Shown here piece after piece: positions 1 through 11,403 of a DNA stretch of 64,000 nt. Source of the DNA: Tolypeutes matacus. Its lineage: Eukaryota; Chordata; Mammalia; Cingulata; Chlamyphoridae. The notes beneath the pieces are model-generated. The model was not told where the DNA came from and made no database searches. It saw only the letters and a program-made list of their open reading frames with translations. The stretch is taken from the NCBI GenBank assembly GCA_026826555.1, contig JAKSZT010038899.1, forward strand, positions 882,791 through 946,790, written 5' to 3'. Position numbers and translations under genes: made by a program. Each line of letters begins with the position of its first letter. Position 1 is the first letter of the stretch.

Positions 1-149
1 ACCACAAAGGATTGAAGCTGGAAATCAGGAAAGGGCAGAGAAGCAGATTAGACACAAAGATATAGAAGTTAAACACCACACTCTTAGACAATCAGTGCTT
101 GCTCTGTGCACCCACAGCACAGAACCCTGGGCAGGACCCCATCCCCAAT
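1..149. other. unassigned left edge with a short L1-like match
   Basis: No gene is visible. About 40 bases near 108-146 resemble 46,866-46,904, which lies in the 5' part of the antisense L1 described below, so the edge may hold a small L1 scrap. The rest is unassigned. Confidence 0.3.
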
Positions 150-470
150 CACCTATATACTTTATTTGTTTTTATTTTGTTTTTATTTATTTTTTTATTA
201 TTATGGGTAAAAATCAAAATTCTCACAATACATACAAATATTTGCAAAATGATATATAAATATATATGCATATATGTGTATTTGCTTACAAAAATGTTAT
301 TTATATATATATATATACATATATTTTAAGAGGTGCCTAGATTACCTAAAATATTACACCGAACCCACTGGGATTCCCATGTTGCCCACCTCCCACACCT
401 CCCACCACATCCAACACAAACATCTCCCACAGTGTGGACCACCAAGCCTATATACTTTAAAAGTATCAGC
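150..470 (-). repeat. L1 3'-end fragment (long-3'UTR lineage), antisense
   Basis: A T-rich start, an AT-rich stretch with repeated TATATA, and then a CCCACCTCCCACACCTCCCACC block recur almost identically at 24,117-24,500, 24,780-25,060 and 39,095-39,480, and in the opposite orientation at 8,630-8,905. The T-rich left side reads as a poly-A tail on the minus strand. This fits a 3'-end fragment of the L1 lineage whose full 3' region is seen at 39,092-41,806. Confidence 0.7.
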
Positions 471-496
471 ACACTACAGAAGTTTCATGATCTTGG

Positions 497-610
497 AAGA
501 AAAGTTAACTGGTATCTCTTGCCATAGGCTTCACTTGAGGTGTCTGAATATGCCACAAGAGAAAGGAAAGCAGGATCTTTGGTGAAAGCTCTTTTGAATG
601 CTCAAAATAT
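497..610. repeat. short duplicated segment (pairs with 15,540-15,625)
   Basis: The stretch ending in GAGAAAGGAAAGCAGG occurs here and again directly after the L1 tail at 15,526. Both copies lie in IGHV intergenic DNA, so this looks like part of an old duplication of flanking sequence. I cannot name a repeat family. Confidence 0.4.
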
Positions 611-659
611 TCTGTAGATTTAAGCAAAGTCACCTCTTGCTTGATACTAAATAAGCTTT

Positions 660-900
660 TGAAGGGAAAAAAATTGAAGAGGAAGAAATATTACCCAGCA
701 CATTTTATGAAGCCAACATCACCCTAATACCAAAGCCAGATAGACACTACGAGAAAGGAAAATTACAGGCCAATCTCTCTAATGAACATAGATTCAAAAA
801 TTCTCAAAAAAAATCATACTTGTAACTCAAATTCAACAGTATATCCAAACACTTATACATCAAGACCACTTGAATCTGTAATTTCATTATATGACCATAA
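660..900 (+). repeat. L1 ORF2 reverse-transcriptase fragment, sense
   Basis: Around 700-745 the sequence translates to the L1 RT motif [10 protein letters not shown], followed by degraded RT-like sequence. The same motif is encoded on the minus strand near 44,050-44,100 in the longer L1. The piece is short and frameshifted and has no coding potential left. Confidence 0.7.
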
Positions 901-1139
901 GCCAGAGACCCCACCATCCCAGTTCTGAATTTTTTAGATATCTTGTCAAGGGATCCCACATTTTAGGGTTTTCATAATAATCAACAACCTTCTTGTGATA
1001 GCCAGGCAATGGCTGACATCTCTGTGGCAGGCAGGTGCAGGATCTGCATTAATAAATCCCATGCAGCCTTCCTTAAAAGTGCACTCCATCTTCCACCATC
1101 TTGCAGGGGTGCACCAGTGCTCCCTTTGTGTATGTTTAA

Positions 1140-1265
1140 ACACACTTTTAATTTTTTAAAAGATACTAAGAATACATAAATGTTACATTAAAAATATAGT
1201 GGGTTCCCATATGCCCCAATCCCTACAATAACACCATCCTTCATTAGTGTGGTATATTTTTTACA
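1140..1265 (-). repeat. L1 3'-end fragment, antisense
   Basis: A run of TTTTTTAAAAGATAC, then GGGTTCCCATATGCCCC and CATCCTTCATTAGTGTGG, matches the reverse complement of 18,120-18,265 and 52,740-52,905. It is a 5'-truncated L1 3' end lying directly against the ISCU pseudogene. Confidence 0.65.
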
Positions 1266-1755
1266 ATTGTATGAAGTGGATGAAAAATGGAAGATTGTGG
1301 AGGTCAGGTTTAAAACTTTTGCCTGTGGTTTGTGATTGCCTCCAGCCTCTTAGTCACTGCCTCCAGCTTGTTAACCACTGAATGAGTGAAAGAGAAAATG
1401 ATTGAAGAATCCTTGACCACCAGAAACACAGGTATCTTCAAGGAACTCTGTCTTACTCCTATGAAACTGTGCTGCTCCAAGCTGGCTAAGGATGCAATCA
1501 AGGTCATCCTGGCTGATCAGAAACTGAAAGGAGAACCCAAGAAAGGAGTGACAGGGAAGCAATGTGCCCTTGGCAGTTCATACCAGCTGCTTCCCTACTC
1601 ACTGTGCAGTCCCTAGAAGCCCCTTACACTGTGATAAAAGAGCTCTGGGATATACATATAGTTGCTGTTCATGTTTTGTCCCTAAATAGCAAGTGAAATA
1701 CACAATTTAATTGTTCTGAGCCCTGTGGTTTCTTTCAGCACACTTTTATCACCTT
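1266..1755 (+). pseudogene. ISCU: processed pseudogene of ISCU (iron-sulfur cluster scaffold)
   Basis: ISCU encodes the mitochondrial scaffold on which Fe-S clusters are assembled. Here only the C-terminal coding part and the 3' UTR remain, with no introns. Translation from about 1,281 gives VDEKWKIVEVRFKTF. Further on, in a second frame, come TTRNTGIFKELCLTPMKLCC and LAKDAIKVILADQKLKGEPK, close to the ISCU C-terminus as I recall it. The normal stop is lost by small changes, and the downstream sequence (GAAGCCCCTTACACTGTGA, then CACAATTTAATTGTTCTGAG) resembles the ISCU 3' UTR. There is an in-frame stop just after the ACGL segment, and a local duplication of the GCCTCCAGC-CTTAGTCACT unit at about 1,337-1,380. 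The missing 5' half and the retained 3' UTR fit LINE-mediated retrotransposition. It is non-functional. Confidence 0.85.
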
Positions 1756-2039
1756 AACCAATTTAATGTATATTTGAACTATATGTATGGCGTGAAAACT
1801 GAAATCCATGATGAAGTCTCAAGTGCTTGGAAGCCATTGAAGTGCACAAATACATAATTATACCTAAATTGGATTTTGGGAAGATTACCAGAATGCCTTG
1901 GTATAATTATTTGATAGAACCTATTATTGTACATAAATCTGTATATATATATGTACACACACACACACACACATATATGTACAATGATGAATAAAAGAAT
2001 GTAAGACAAAAAATGTACAAATGGATATATATGCAGGAA
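1756..2039. other. unassigned spacer with AT/CA microsatellite
   Basis: AT-rich DNA between the ISCU pseudogene and the VH3 flank. A TATATATG-(CA)n-TATATG simple repeat lies at about 1,940-1,980. No gene or named repeat was recognised. Confidence 0.5.
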
Positions 2040-2711
2040 AGGAGAGATAGCCAAATAAGGAACATGTAACCTCAGAAACTCCTGAAAATTCATCTGCCTA
2101 AAACCTGGTTCTCCCTGCTTTCTACAGGTAAACACTTGAATGCAGCAATATCTTGCCATGTTCTTATTACAGGAGGCACGTTTCTGCAAACCTCACTCAG
2201 CATGTCCATCACTGTCTTGTAATTGTCCTAGGGGAGCAGTTGAGGTCAGATGTGAGGAGCCAAGGCTCAGACCTTGGGACTCATCCTTACCAGATATGAG
2301 CTTTGGGGCATATCATGCATTCACTATGTTCCTGTGTGTTGATTTAGATCTGTAAAATTAATATCAATACTTTCTGCTTATATTCTCTGTGGATACTTAA
2401 AAATGAAGATAACCAATGTTACCTATTTAGCCCAGGGCAATTTCATAATAAGAATTCATAGGTAGGTCCTTCAATGTCACCCACCTCCCCAATGACAATC
2501 ATATCTGCACTGGGCACAGCATTTTGGAAGGCCACAAACCAAAGAACCTACTATATAGGAGGAGGATATGCAAATAGGGCTTCTCCATCTGTTTGTGAAA
2601 ACCAGCCCTGCCCCAACCCTGCAGCTCTGGGAGAGGAGCCCCAACCCCAGGATCCCTAGGTGTTCCTATCCCATGTATCCTGTGATTGAAATTGAACAAA
2701 AAGGAATCACC
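2040..2711 (+). repeat. VH3 5' flank, duplicated at 20,610-21,272
   Basis: Blocks such as CTGGTTCTCCCTGC, the poly-pyrimidine region around 2,200 and the stretch from the octamer to the leader ATG reappear in the same order upstream of the VH3-type pseudogene at 21,273. The two units therefore arose by duplication of a V gene with its promoter region. This is sequence similarity judged by eye; the exact ends are approximate. Confidence 0.65.
2568..2575 (+). promoter_or_regulatory. Ig octamer ATGCAAAT
   Basis: A perfect octamer lies 136 bp upstream of the leader ATG at 2,712, the usual position for the POU-factor (Oct-1/Oct-2) site of IGHV promoters. It is preserved although the V exon behind it is dead. 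Confidence 0.85.
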
Positions 2712-3166
2712 ATGGGATTTGGACTGAGCTGGGTTTTCCTGATTGCTATTTTAAAAGGTTATTTTATGGGGATCACAAGATTTGAGTATGTGAGTGGATA
2801 CAAGTGAAAGAAACATATAATTGACAGTTTCTCTGATCAGGATATTTTTGTGCTTCTGGGTGTTAAGTGTGAAATCCAACTGGTGGAATCTGGAGGAGAT
2901 TTGGTCCAGCCTGGGGGATCTCTAAGGTTCTCCTGTGAAAACTCTGGATTCACCTTTAGTAGCTACTGAATGAGTTGGATATGTCAGGTTCCAGGGCAGG
3001 GGTTGGAATGGATTGGAGAAATTAACACTGATGGAGGAACTAAGAATTATGCACCATCCCTGAAAGGATGACTCACCATCTCCAGAGACAATACAAAGAA
3101 CACACTATATCTACAAATGAACAGCCTGAGAACAGAGGACACAGCCATGTATTACTGAACTAGAGA
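2712..3166 (+). pseudogene. IGHV pseudogene, VH3-type (unit 1)
   Basis: The leader exon 2,712-2,757 encodes MGFGLSWVFLIAILK, a typical VH3 leader, followed by a GT donor and a 102-nt intron. The V exon starts at about 2,860 and encodes GVKC, then [19 protein letters not shown], with FR1 Cys22 present. Three in-frame stops break the V exon: 2,967-2,969 in CDR1, 3,069-3,071 at the start of FR3, and 3,156-3,158 at the codon where the second disulfide Cys should be. The splice acceptor reads GG instead of AG at 2,858-2,859. Octamer and recombination signal are intact, so decay affects coding and splicing while the signals remain. The reading frame is otherwise uninterrupted through FR3 (DNTKNTLYLQMNSLRTEDTA). 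Assignment to the VH3 (clan III) group is firm; no subgroup gene name can be given. Confidence 0.95.
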
Positions 3167-3205
3167 CACAGTGAGGTGAAGGAAGTTTGAGCTGAGACAA
3201 AATCC
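3167..3205 (+). other. V-type recombination signal, 23-bp spacer (unit 1)
   Basis: The heptamer CACAGTG (3,167-3,173) is perfect. A 23-bp spacer leads to the nonamer ACAAAATCC (3,197-3,205), one change from ACAAAAACC. This is a usable-looking RAG substrate attached to a dead V exon. Confidence 0.92.
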
Positions 3206-3790
3206 TCCCCTGCATTATCACCACGAGAGGGTGCACAAGACCCACTCTGCATAAGATCCAGCCCCAGGCAGGCCAGAGGGGCCATAGGAGCTGGTTTCAT
3301 TTCTGAGTGTGGGGATTGCTCTGTGTTTAGCCATTTCTCAAGGGGACCTCTCTAGATTCATGAATCTGTGTCTTTCATTGAACTCTCTGAATGAGATAAG
3401 GTTTTTTTATGGTTTTGTTTAGCTTTGTTTTCTGTGTTTTTTTTCTTTCTTTCTTTCTTTTTTTTTTTTTTTTTTTACAATAAAAGGAACCAATCCCATA
3501 GAAACCAAAAGCAGAGTGCCCTTCTGGAAGCAGAAATGGCTCTGCCAGTGCTCACCAGGATCAGAGTTCTGAGGTAGCTAAGGGAAACCTGGTGAGGGTT
3601 TTCCAATCAGACTAAAGAAAGTGATCTGAGTGGCATTTCCTGATTAGGAGACTCTTTGGGATTCAGTTTACAGCTAAGAGGGTAGCTATGTCAGGGTCAG
3701 TAAACTATAAATCCTAATGGATACCACATCTGCCTCTCCACCCCATATAGAAGTGTGCACCTCAGCCTCAGCACTGGTCTGGTATCTCTT
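3206..3790 (+). repeat. VH3 3' flank, duplicated at 21,747-22,290
   Basis: Landmarks such as CACCAGGATCAGA near 3,554 and the GTGTGCA-bearing block near 3,750 recur in order downstream of the VH3-type unit at 21,273. A long pyrimidine/T run occupies about 3,437-3,478. Similarity ends near 3,790, where L1 sequence begins. Confidence 0.6.
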
Positions 3791-3799
3791 TTACACATA

Positions 3800-4770
3800 A
3801 TCCAGTTTTTATCTCTCTATTTCAGCAAGTCCAACTAATTGATGGATCTTATATGGTTTATATATGATGATGCTGATGAGCTCATATTTTCTGTAATTGT
3901 TAAAGAATCTGTGATATTTTAGGTCCTCAGAGATGAGCAGGCAAGATAGCTCCAAATTTTGTGGATTTATTTTGTTGATACCCTTGTCTGAGAGAAAGTC
4001 TCTCATGGAATTGACAAGTGAATAGAAACATAGATCAAAGGAATAGAAATAGACCCACAGAGAAATGATCAACTGATTTTTGAGAATATTGAAAAGGAAA
4101 TGCAACAGAAAGAGAAGGGTATTTTGAGGAAATGATGTTGTAGCAAAGGGCATCTTATATTTAATAAGTATGGATCAAGTACCATCAACTCTATTCATTT
4201 CCACACATTTACAATAAGACTTAGTAAAAATTCTACATACATTAAGTATGAGCTCCTGTTTTCAACCCACATTTTATTTCCTAGTAAATTATACTTTAGA
4301 GTTTACCTCCATGAATTCCTCATCATTTTAGTTCATATTAGTGAGACCATACAATATTTGCCCTTTTTTGTCTTACTTATTTCACTCAACCTAATGTCCT
4401 CAAGCCTCATCCATGTTGTCATATGCATCCCAATTTCATATGACAGTACAACTCTGAGATGAATAAGAAAGCCACTGAGTGTACACTTTAAATGGATTGT
4501 ACAAAGTATGGAGCTGGATAACACAATGAATCCTGTGGTGGAAGATGGACAGTTGTTAGCACAACAAATATAAGAATATTCTTTCATCAACTATAAGTAT
4601 ATAATACTAATACAGGGTGTCATTAAGCAGATGGGGAAAAAATACACCAAATGAAAGATATTGGCTATAGTTAGTAGTAATGCTTTGATTATGCTTTTTC
4701 ATAGTTTGTAACAAATATTTCACAACAATGCAAGGTGTTGGTGGGTGGGGTGAAACTATGATTCTAATTA
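3800..4770. repeat. composite of L1 fragments in both orientations
   Basis: 4,020-4,160 is sense L1 ORF2 (the block encoding the region near ACATAGATCAAAGGAATAGA). 4,190-4,450 is antisense L1: the minus strand encodes TTWMRLEDIRLSE and KTKKGKYCMVSL, the ORF2 C-terminus. 4,560-4,770 is sense L1 3' UTR (TTTGTAACAAATATTTCACAACAATGC type), also seen in 14,990-15,450. The opposing orientations indicate at least two insertions or a twin-priming inversion. Confidence 0.65.
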
Positions 4771-5620
4771 TAACACCTTAATCTGTTTAATGTCTATTGC
4801 AATGATCCATAAGACAATACTAAGACATATGTATGCATAAATATATATATTTACATATGAATATACATGCACACAAGCATACACACACAATCTGTGGTCT
4901 TCACTTCCAGGAGAGTCTTTATACAAGGGTATATATCTTTCACACTTATGAATTTCTTTTTTTGCAATTCCTAATTAGACTACTAATATACATGACCAAA
5001 AATTCCAAGTGAGGTACTCAATTATGACAAATCATTTATTTGAATAATGTTACCTTTCTGTTTGCTACTTTTTGTCTCTGTGCTATATGTATAGAATCAG
5101 CATATCTTTTATCTATAAATCAACTCCCACCAGTCCAGATTCCCACACTCAGTAAATAGTCCTTGAATTAGGCTGATTTCCAAGAAGTAGGAGAGAAGGA
5201 TTGATGTGAAAACATGTTATGCCTGGAGGAACCTGCAGATGCCAGGTTTCTGAATCTCATCCACCATGCTCACCAGGGACCAAGGAAGAAGTACCCAGAG
5301 ACCTAGACTGAAAACCAAGAATTTGGATGGGACTCAGAACCCTTGGTCCACCCAGAACACAGCGACCACAGGCTGAACCACTTCAGGGTCTACAACGACA
5401 TCACTCTATACAAGGCTAAGATGTGGAGCTTGGGAGAAGATGATCACCACAAGTAGCATTCCTGTGGTGGTGTCAATCCCTGAATTTAATGCTCAATGTC
5501 TGTGCTACCCAGATAAATATTATTTTAAAGCCCAAATCTGACTTTTCCTATTCTGAGTCTTAACTTTCTCATTTCTACCTATGTCCATTGGTTCAAATCC
5601 TTAATCTTATAAACCAGTGT
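4771..5620. other. unassigned; possible retro-pseudogene scrap at 5,240-5,540
   Basis: Most of this stretch is AT-rich and unrecognised. At 5,240-5,540 composition changes to GC-richer, cDNA-like sequence with an AATTTAATG...ATAAATATTATTTTAAA end that could be a former 3' UTR, but I could not match it to a known protein. No intact reading frame was found. Confidence 0.3.
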
Positions 5621-6340
5621 GAGACTTCCAGTTAAAGATGGCAGATGACATCATACAGTTTTCTCCTCTGGTTTCACAGACTCCAATAAAGGACAATAAA
5701 GGGATTAAAAAAATGCACAACAGACAGAATCAAGAAATATTAGCAATCAAGAAAACTTAAGATATATTTAGAAAATAGAAAGCGATAGAGGAGTGGGGAG
5801 AAAATCACACTATGCGAGCTAAAAGGGGTTCCTCTAGGCATAGAGCCCATACCTCCCACCATTCTGAGATAGAATGAGGGAAGCAGAGACCTGAAATGGG
5901 CATTGGTAGGAACTCTGTAGGGAGGCCCACTCCATGCACATACCAGCAGCCAGAAAGGTACCATCTCTCCCAGACAGGAGGCTGGGGGGTTATTCAGGGA
6001 TGCTACATACAATGCACAGCAGGAGTGAAGTGTGAGGCTGAATCCTGACTCAGTGAAAATCTGCAGAAGGAAGTTTGGGCTCCTAGCCCACAAGCCTGCC
6101 TACGTATGTACTGCATTTTTACCCTAAGCTTGATGGGCTCCTCTCTCAAGAAGCTAAACAGCTCTAAAGAAAAGCCCTGCATGTCTCTGGCCTGGGTACC
6201 CCCTAGAAGATGGGCTCCATCTCCTCCATCTACCCTAGACACCAGCAATGCTTCTCTGACCCAGCAGAAAGATGCAGCTCAGATGGGCATCTCCTGTCTA
6301 TGGATGTCAGATTATCTATAGTTGTTTTATTGTTGTGGTT
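5621..6340 (+). repeat. probable old LINE 5'-region fragment
   Basis: The start GAGACTTCCAGTTAAAGATGGC and the following GC-richer leader-like sequence look like an L1/HAL1-type 5' UTR. There is no reading frame of note. The family assignment is from memory and weak. Confidence 0.3.
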
Positions 6341-6879
6341 GTTGTTTCTATTAAGACCATTGATACTATGGGGGGGAAAAGAAAGAAAAAAGAAAAGCTC
6401 TCCCACATAGTACCATTTGCAGGTCCACTAAGGAAAAGGCCAAGGCGGTCAGTTTTCCCATCTGCCACCAACCATCCCTTCTGAACTCACTGCTGAGCTG
6501 GCACCTGGATCTACCTCAGCCTCTGAGCTGCCTCTACCTTCTGTTCAGCCTCTGCAGCCAGTGACCTACCTCTGCCACTTGAGCCACTGGCCTCCAACAG
6601 GGGGAACAAACTCCTCAACTTGGGGAAGCTGTGTGAACAGGAATCTGGACCCCTGCACGAGAGAACTCAAGAAAGGGTGGAAGGTACAAATGGTACAATA
6701 CTAGCTCCTCATAAATTGAAGAAAATGTCAAAGGGAAAACAAGGCAAGAAGTCAGAGGAACTCATAGAAGAGCCATCAGGTAAAGAAAGTAATCTAGGAA
6801 TTGATCATGAAGGTGGCATTGAACCAGACACTGAAGCTCATAAAAGGAGAAAGTAAACCAGAGAGATAACAAGAGATTA
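6341..6879 (+). other. unassigned; small lysine/glutamate-rich open frame at 6,620-6,856
   Basis: An open frame of 78 codons encodes a hydrophilic peptide ending in a basic KRRK. It has no recognised domain, no credible promoter and no neighbours of related function. It could be part of an old LINE leader or a retrocopy. I do not call it a gene. Confidence 0.2.
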
Positions 6880-7060
6880 GGGAGCAGACAAATGAAGAGT
6901 TTGCTGCTACAAACATTGGTGTGCAGGTGTTTGTGTAGACATCAGTTTTCAACTCATTTGAGTAAATACTTAGGAGCACAATTGCTGAATTATATGGTAA
7001 GCCTATGCTTGACTTTGTAAGAAACTGCCAGACTGTTTTCCAAAGTGGCTAGCATTTTTA
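6880..7060 (-). repeat. old L1 ORF2 3' fragment, antisense
   Basis: CTGCTACAAACATTGGTGTGCAGGTGTTTGTG and AAACTGCCAGACTGTTTTCCAAAGTGGC are hallmark antisense L1 ORF2 3' sequences found in many mammals. The fragment is short. Confidence 0.7.
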
Positions 7061-8629
7061 AAGACTAGAAAATTTGAAAAGAACACAATATATGAAAGTT
7101 AATTTCTATATTTTGAAATATACTAATCATTTTAGCTTTTCCTTTGGCTTGGCTGGATAAAGAAGACACTGTTAAAGATCTTACTCCATATTAAGGGAAG
7201 TACATTTAATCAGAGGAAAACATTGCTTGCTATTGAAATAGTTAGAATTAGGTTTATATTGACTTTGATTCCTTGTATTTGTTATTGTTTTTAATTTTTT
7301 GTTTTGATAGTAAAGGTCATGGACCTACCAATATCTAATAGGATTTGGCTAACGCTGGGAACTCCTAGGGCAAGCTTCAGCATACTTACCCCATTCTATA
7401 TAATAGAAGTCCAGCTAGACAAGTTCAGAGTAGATTGGTAGGGAGCAATGAACACTGCATTGAGAAGGCAAGATGTTTGTAAATGCCACATATACTTTTG
7501 GTTTTCACCTGAAGTACAAATGATGTTTTGCATTGTTTCCTTGTAGGGAAAAAAGTGTTCATTTTCCTATTATATGTCTGTGTTTCACAGGAAGGAATTA
7601 CCTTCCTATCAGTAAATGCATAACCCTTATGGGTCCACTCTGCTTGCTTTCTGTCCTTTTTTCAATTTTTCTTGGGCTAAAAATAACCTTTTCTCCCTGG
7701 CAGCATCAGAACTACCATCATCCACTGCAAAACTGTATGAACATATATAACCTGGGGTTAATTCAACAAATAATATGGTTGGTTTAAAGAGGGTAATGCC
7801 CTGACATTCTTTGTGATGTGGCCAGGAGAATTAGTTCCCATGGACACACTGGAGGTCCAACAATGTCCCTTCAGACAATACCTTACACCAAGATTCTGGA
7901 AGAAGCTGTTTTGCATTCAATCTTCAATTTGGAAAATTTACCTACTATAATTACACTTGAATTCATCATCACACCTTGAGAAGGAAAGCATGAAGAATGG
8001 GTTAGTTGATATTACACAAAGGTTAGTCTGATTTTTATGTTCTAGTGTATATTATAAAATAGATTAGGTCAGTGATTCTTTTTCATCACAAAAACATTAG
8101 CTCCAAGTGATCATTGTGCTCCTGCAGATCTGTTCCTTTAAATGGAGCAACAATTTCACTTTTGATTTCACCTCTTTCCTAACTCCATGAAAAGCAAGGA
8201 AGCTGATCCTTGGTACACTCAACTCATCTACAGAAGTGCATACAGGCAGGCCCTGCTTTGCACCATAGTATAGGCACATAAAAATGTCTGTGCAAGCTGA
8301 AAACATGCAAAGTAATCTTAATAATCATTGGAGAAAATTATGACTGTACTGTGATCTTTAAACATTTTTGTCAGAACAATAAATTGTTGGTTATAAATGT
8401 ATAGGACATTGAAAAGAGTAAAACATTAGAAGCATTGAGGGAAAAAAAAACATGTTATGAACTAGAAGGTGTCTGGTGATGAAGGAGCAATTGTACATTT
8501 TTGTGTTGTATGATGAAATGATAATAAATGTGGACCTGACATTTTCACCATATAATATCTGCTCCAATCTCAAAAACGCTGATTGTCTTGGAGCAAAAGG
8601 CATTCCAGGTACTCCTACAAAAACATCCA
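7061..8629. other. unassigned intergenic DNA
   Basis: AT-rich, with no convincing gene, V-segment homology or named repeat on either strand. Open frames here are short and lack recognisable domains. Confidence 0.4.
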
Positions 8630-8905
8630 AGTGGAGATTTACATCATCAAGATGGTGGCCACATTTGTGGGAGATGTTTGTGTGGGATGTGGTGGGAGGT
8701 GTGGGAGGTGGGCAACATGGGAATCCCAGTAGGTTCCATGTAATATTTTGGGTAATCTAAGCACCTCTTAAAATATATGTGTGTGTGTGTATATATATAT
8801 ATAACATTTTTGTAAGCAAATACACATATATGTATATATATTTATATATCATTTTGCAAATGTTTTTATATATTGTGAGAATTTTGATTTTTACCCACAA
8901 TTAAA
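8630..8905 (+). repeat. L1 3'-end fragment (long-3'UTR lineage), sense
   Basis: This is the reverse complement of the modules at 150-470 and 39,095-39,400: GGTGGGAGGTGTGGGAGGTG, then GGGAATCCC, then TAAGCACCTCTTAAAATATA, the GT/TA microsatellite and a TTTTTACCCACAATT end followed by A9. The poly-A follows directly, giving a clear 3' end. Confidence 0.75.
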
Positions 8906-11403
8906 AAAAAAATGGTGGTGTAAATGTGCCGAAAGTCTCCTATTAAAAACAACAATAAAGGGTGTAATCAACCTTCTCAAATCTCTGGAAGATGACCAGC
9001 CTTAGAGGAGAACCCAACAAATGCTGAAAATTATACAAGGGTGAGGTGACTAATTACCAGTAAGGGCAACTCCACCATTCTTGGACCCACACAGCAGTTT
9101 AGGTGGCTCACGGCAGTGGCAAGGCATTGTGCACAAATTCAAGCTTGGGTCCTTGAGGCATAAAGACCCATGGTAATGGTTTGGTCGCCTGTGCACTGGC
9201 ATGTTTGTGTCCTGGAAGTCCAATACACCACCCATGGAGATAGTTTGGAGACCCACACACAGTGCCAGTGTTGCTCCCTAGATAAAATTATTTTGTATAT
9301 AATGTGTGTCAACACAAACTTGCTCCAAGGGATAATCTTAGGGCACAGGTCTAGGTCTCCTAATATGAAAGCTTCCAAGGGCAGAAGAATGGTTCAGAAA
9401 GATGAAGTTTAGCCACAGAACTATAGGGCAGATCATGTGTTTTAAGTTAGAATGAAAAGGCAGACAGTGTGTAGGAGAGGACCTGGGCTGCCCACATCTG
9501 CCAGGAAAATAAATTATATACAAAAAAAGAGCTCATCCCAGGCCAGCAGGAGAAGACACATTGGAGAGGATGCCCTTTCCTAGGAGAGATACCATCACAC
9601 ACACCGGGGAATTCTTGAAATTTACTGTGCAAATCCAGGGAAAGATACAGGTTCAGAAATATATGCCTGAATTTCCTGTAGGTGCTTCCACTGAACTGGG
9701 CATGGGTATTCTGAAACAACGTTATTAATGTACAAGGAACACAGAGTACCTCTTTTATTAAAATGGCCCAATCTGCCATTTTCCAATGTGAGAGACGGCA
9801 ATTACAAGACAGCATCTTAAAGAACATTTAGGAGCTATTCCTAGAGGAGTCATACCAGGGTGCTCATGGTGAGTAGACTATACCAGCACTCTCCTGCCAT
9901 CCTAAGGCCCATGGTTGCCATAGTTGCAGTGGACACCTACTTTACACTTTGGTCTTGCCTTTCTACTTTGTCTTGCACATCCAGTACATGCATAGGATAA
10001 CTTGTAAAAGCTCTTTGCCATTGCTTAAGGTGCCCAGGTAACATCTCTGACCAAAGATGCCACTTTACCACATAAGCCAGTCAATAATGGGCCAAGACTC
10101 TCAGAATTAGATGGACCTTACATGTCACCCACCATACACAAGAAATGCATTTTGTAGCACTTTTTAATGAGCACCTAAAAGAATAAATTCAGTGTCTACA
10201 CCCTGAAAAACCTCCTACTGCTTGGACTGTCCACCTTGACTCGGCCCTCTGGAAGTTGAACTAAGTTCCCAGAAGGGAAAATCAGCTTTATCTTGTTTCC
10301 CACCATAGAGAAAGGAAAAAGATGGAAGAGTGACCAAGGCTTTACTGCACATCAGCCCTCAAACTTGCAAGGATGAGGACTGGCCCTGAAAGGGAAAACA
10401 AGGAAACACCACTTAGTATTCTCTTTTCCATCCACTGTCTGGGGTTCATCCCATTTTTTACCCAATTATACATGCTTTATGATTCCCAGGATGGTGGGCA
10501 ATTAAGATCACCAGGCAAAGAGGTGAGATGATAGAAATCTCTGGAAGCACTTGGAGTGACAATCCAGAGGGAGGGACCTACAGGATATGATCCATGCATA
10601 CTGGAGGTCAGTGAGTTATTCTGACCCTTGTTTGGGGAAAATTCCCCTTTGGGAATGGTCATGGGAAAACTTGGAGGAGTCCTGAAAACTCTGAAATCAG
10701 GAAGGGGTGGAAGTGGTTTTCAAAATATGGGTAGGGTACTCAGATCAATGGGAAATTGGTTACATTATAGCTCAGAGATAAGGGCAGACAGCCTGGGTGT
10801 CCTTAGAAGGAAAAAAAAAAAGCTACTGGAAATAGGCAGAGAGAAGTGCCACCAATGTGAAGGGGTTGCAAGGCCACCATATCAGGACTAGTTACTACTC
10901 CCTTATCCTATTTCTAACAGATTTTACCCAGCAGCACCCTGGAATCTTTGTCCAGCAGACCTGGGTCATTGTGGTAGCAGGGAAGTGGACCAATGGCTGT
11001 ACTGGCCATCTGATCCCTTGTTTTCTAACTTTCATTTTTACTAAGTCTATATAGATACTCAAGAACCTTATCTTTTTGCCTCACATTTAGACTGACAACA
11101 GGAATTCACTTTGGCAAGAATAATGGCACAGCCATTGGCTATACATTTTTCTTCTGCAAGCTATTGAGATACAATTCTTGAAGCATTGAAACTGGCAAAT
11201 TGCTCAGTCATATTTCCAATTTATTCCCATCCTGGGAATCATAAAGCATGTATATGTCATGCAATCTGTCGACCACTTTGGCTAGCATAGCTGAGACCAC
11301 AGCATTAGCCCAACAGGACAAGTAAAAGTCATGAGACTCTCTAGCCAAAGTAGTGCCTGGTAATTGCATTGCTTTAAACATCCTCCTAACTCAAAAAGGA
11401 GGC
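8906..11403. other. unassigned stretch, possibly decayed retroelement
   Basis: Moderate-GC sequence with scattered short open frames on both strands. Composition suggests an old interspersed element (LINE 5' region or endogenous retrovirus interior), but no diagnostic motif (RT, protease, envelope, LTR ends) was seen. No V-segment homology was detected. Confidence 0.3.
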
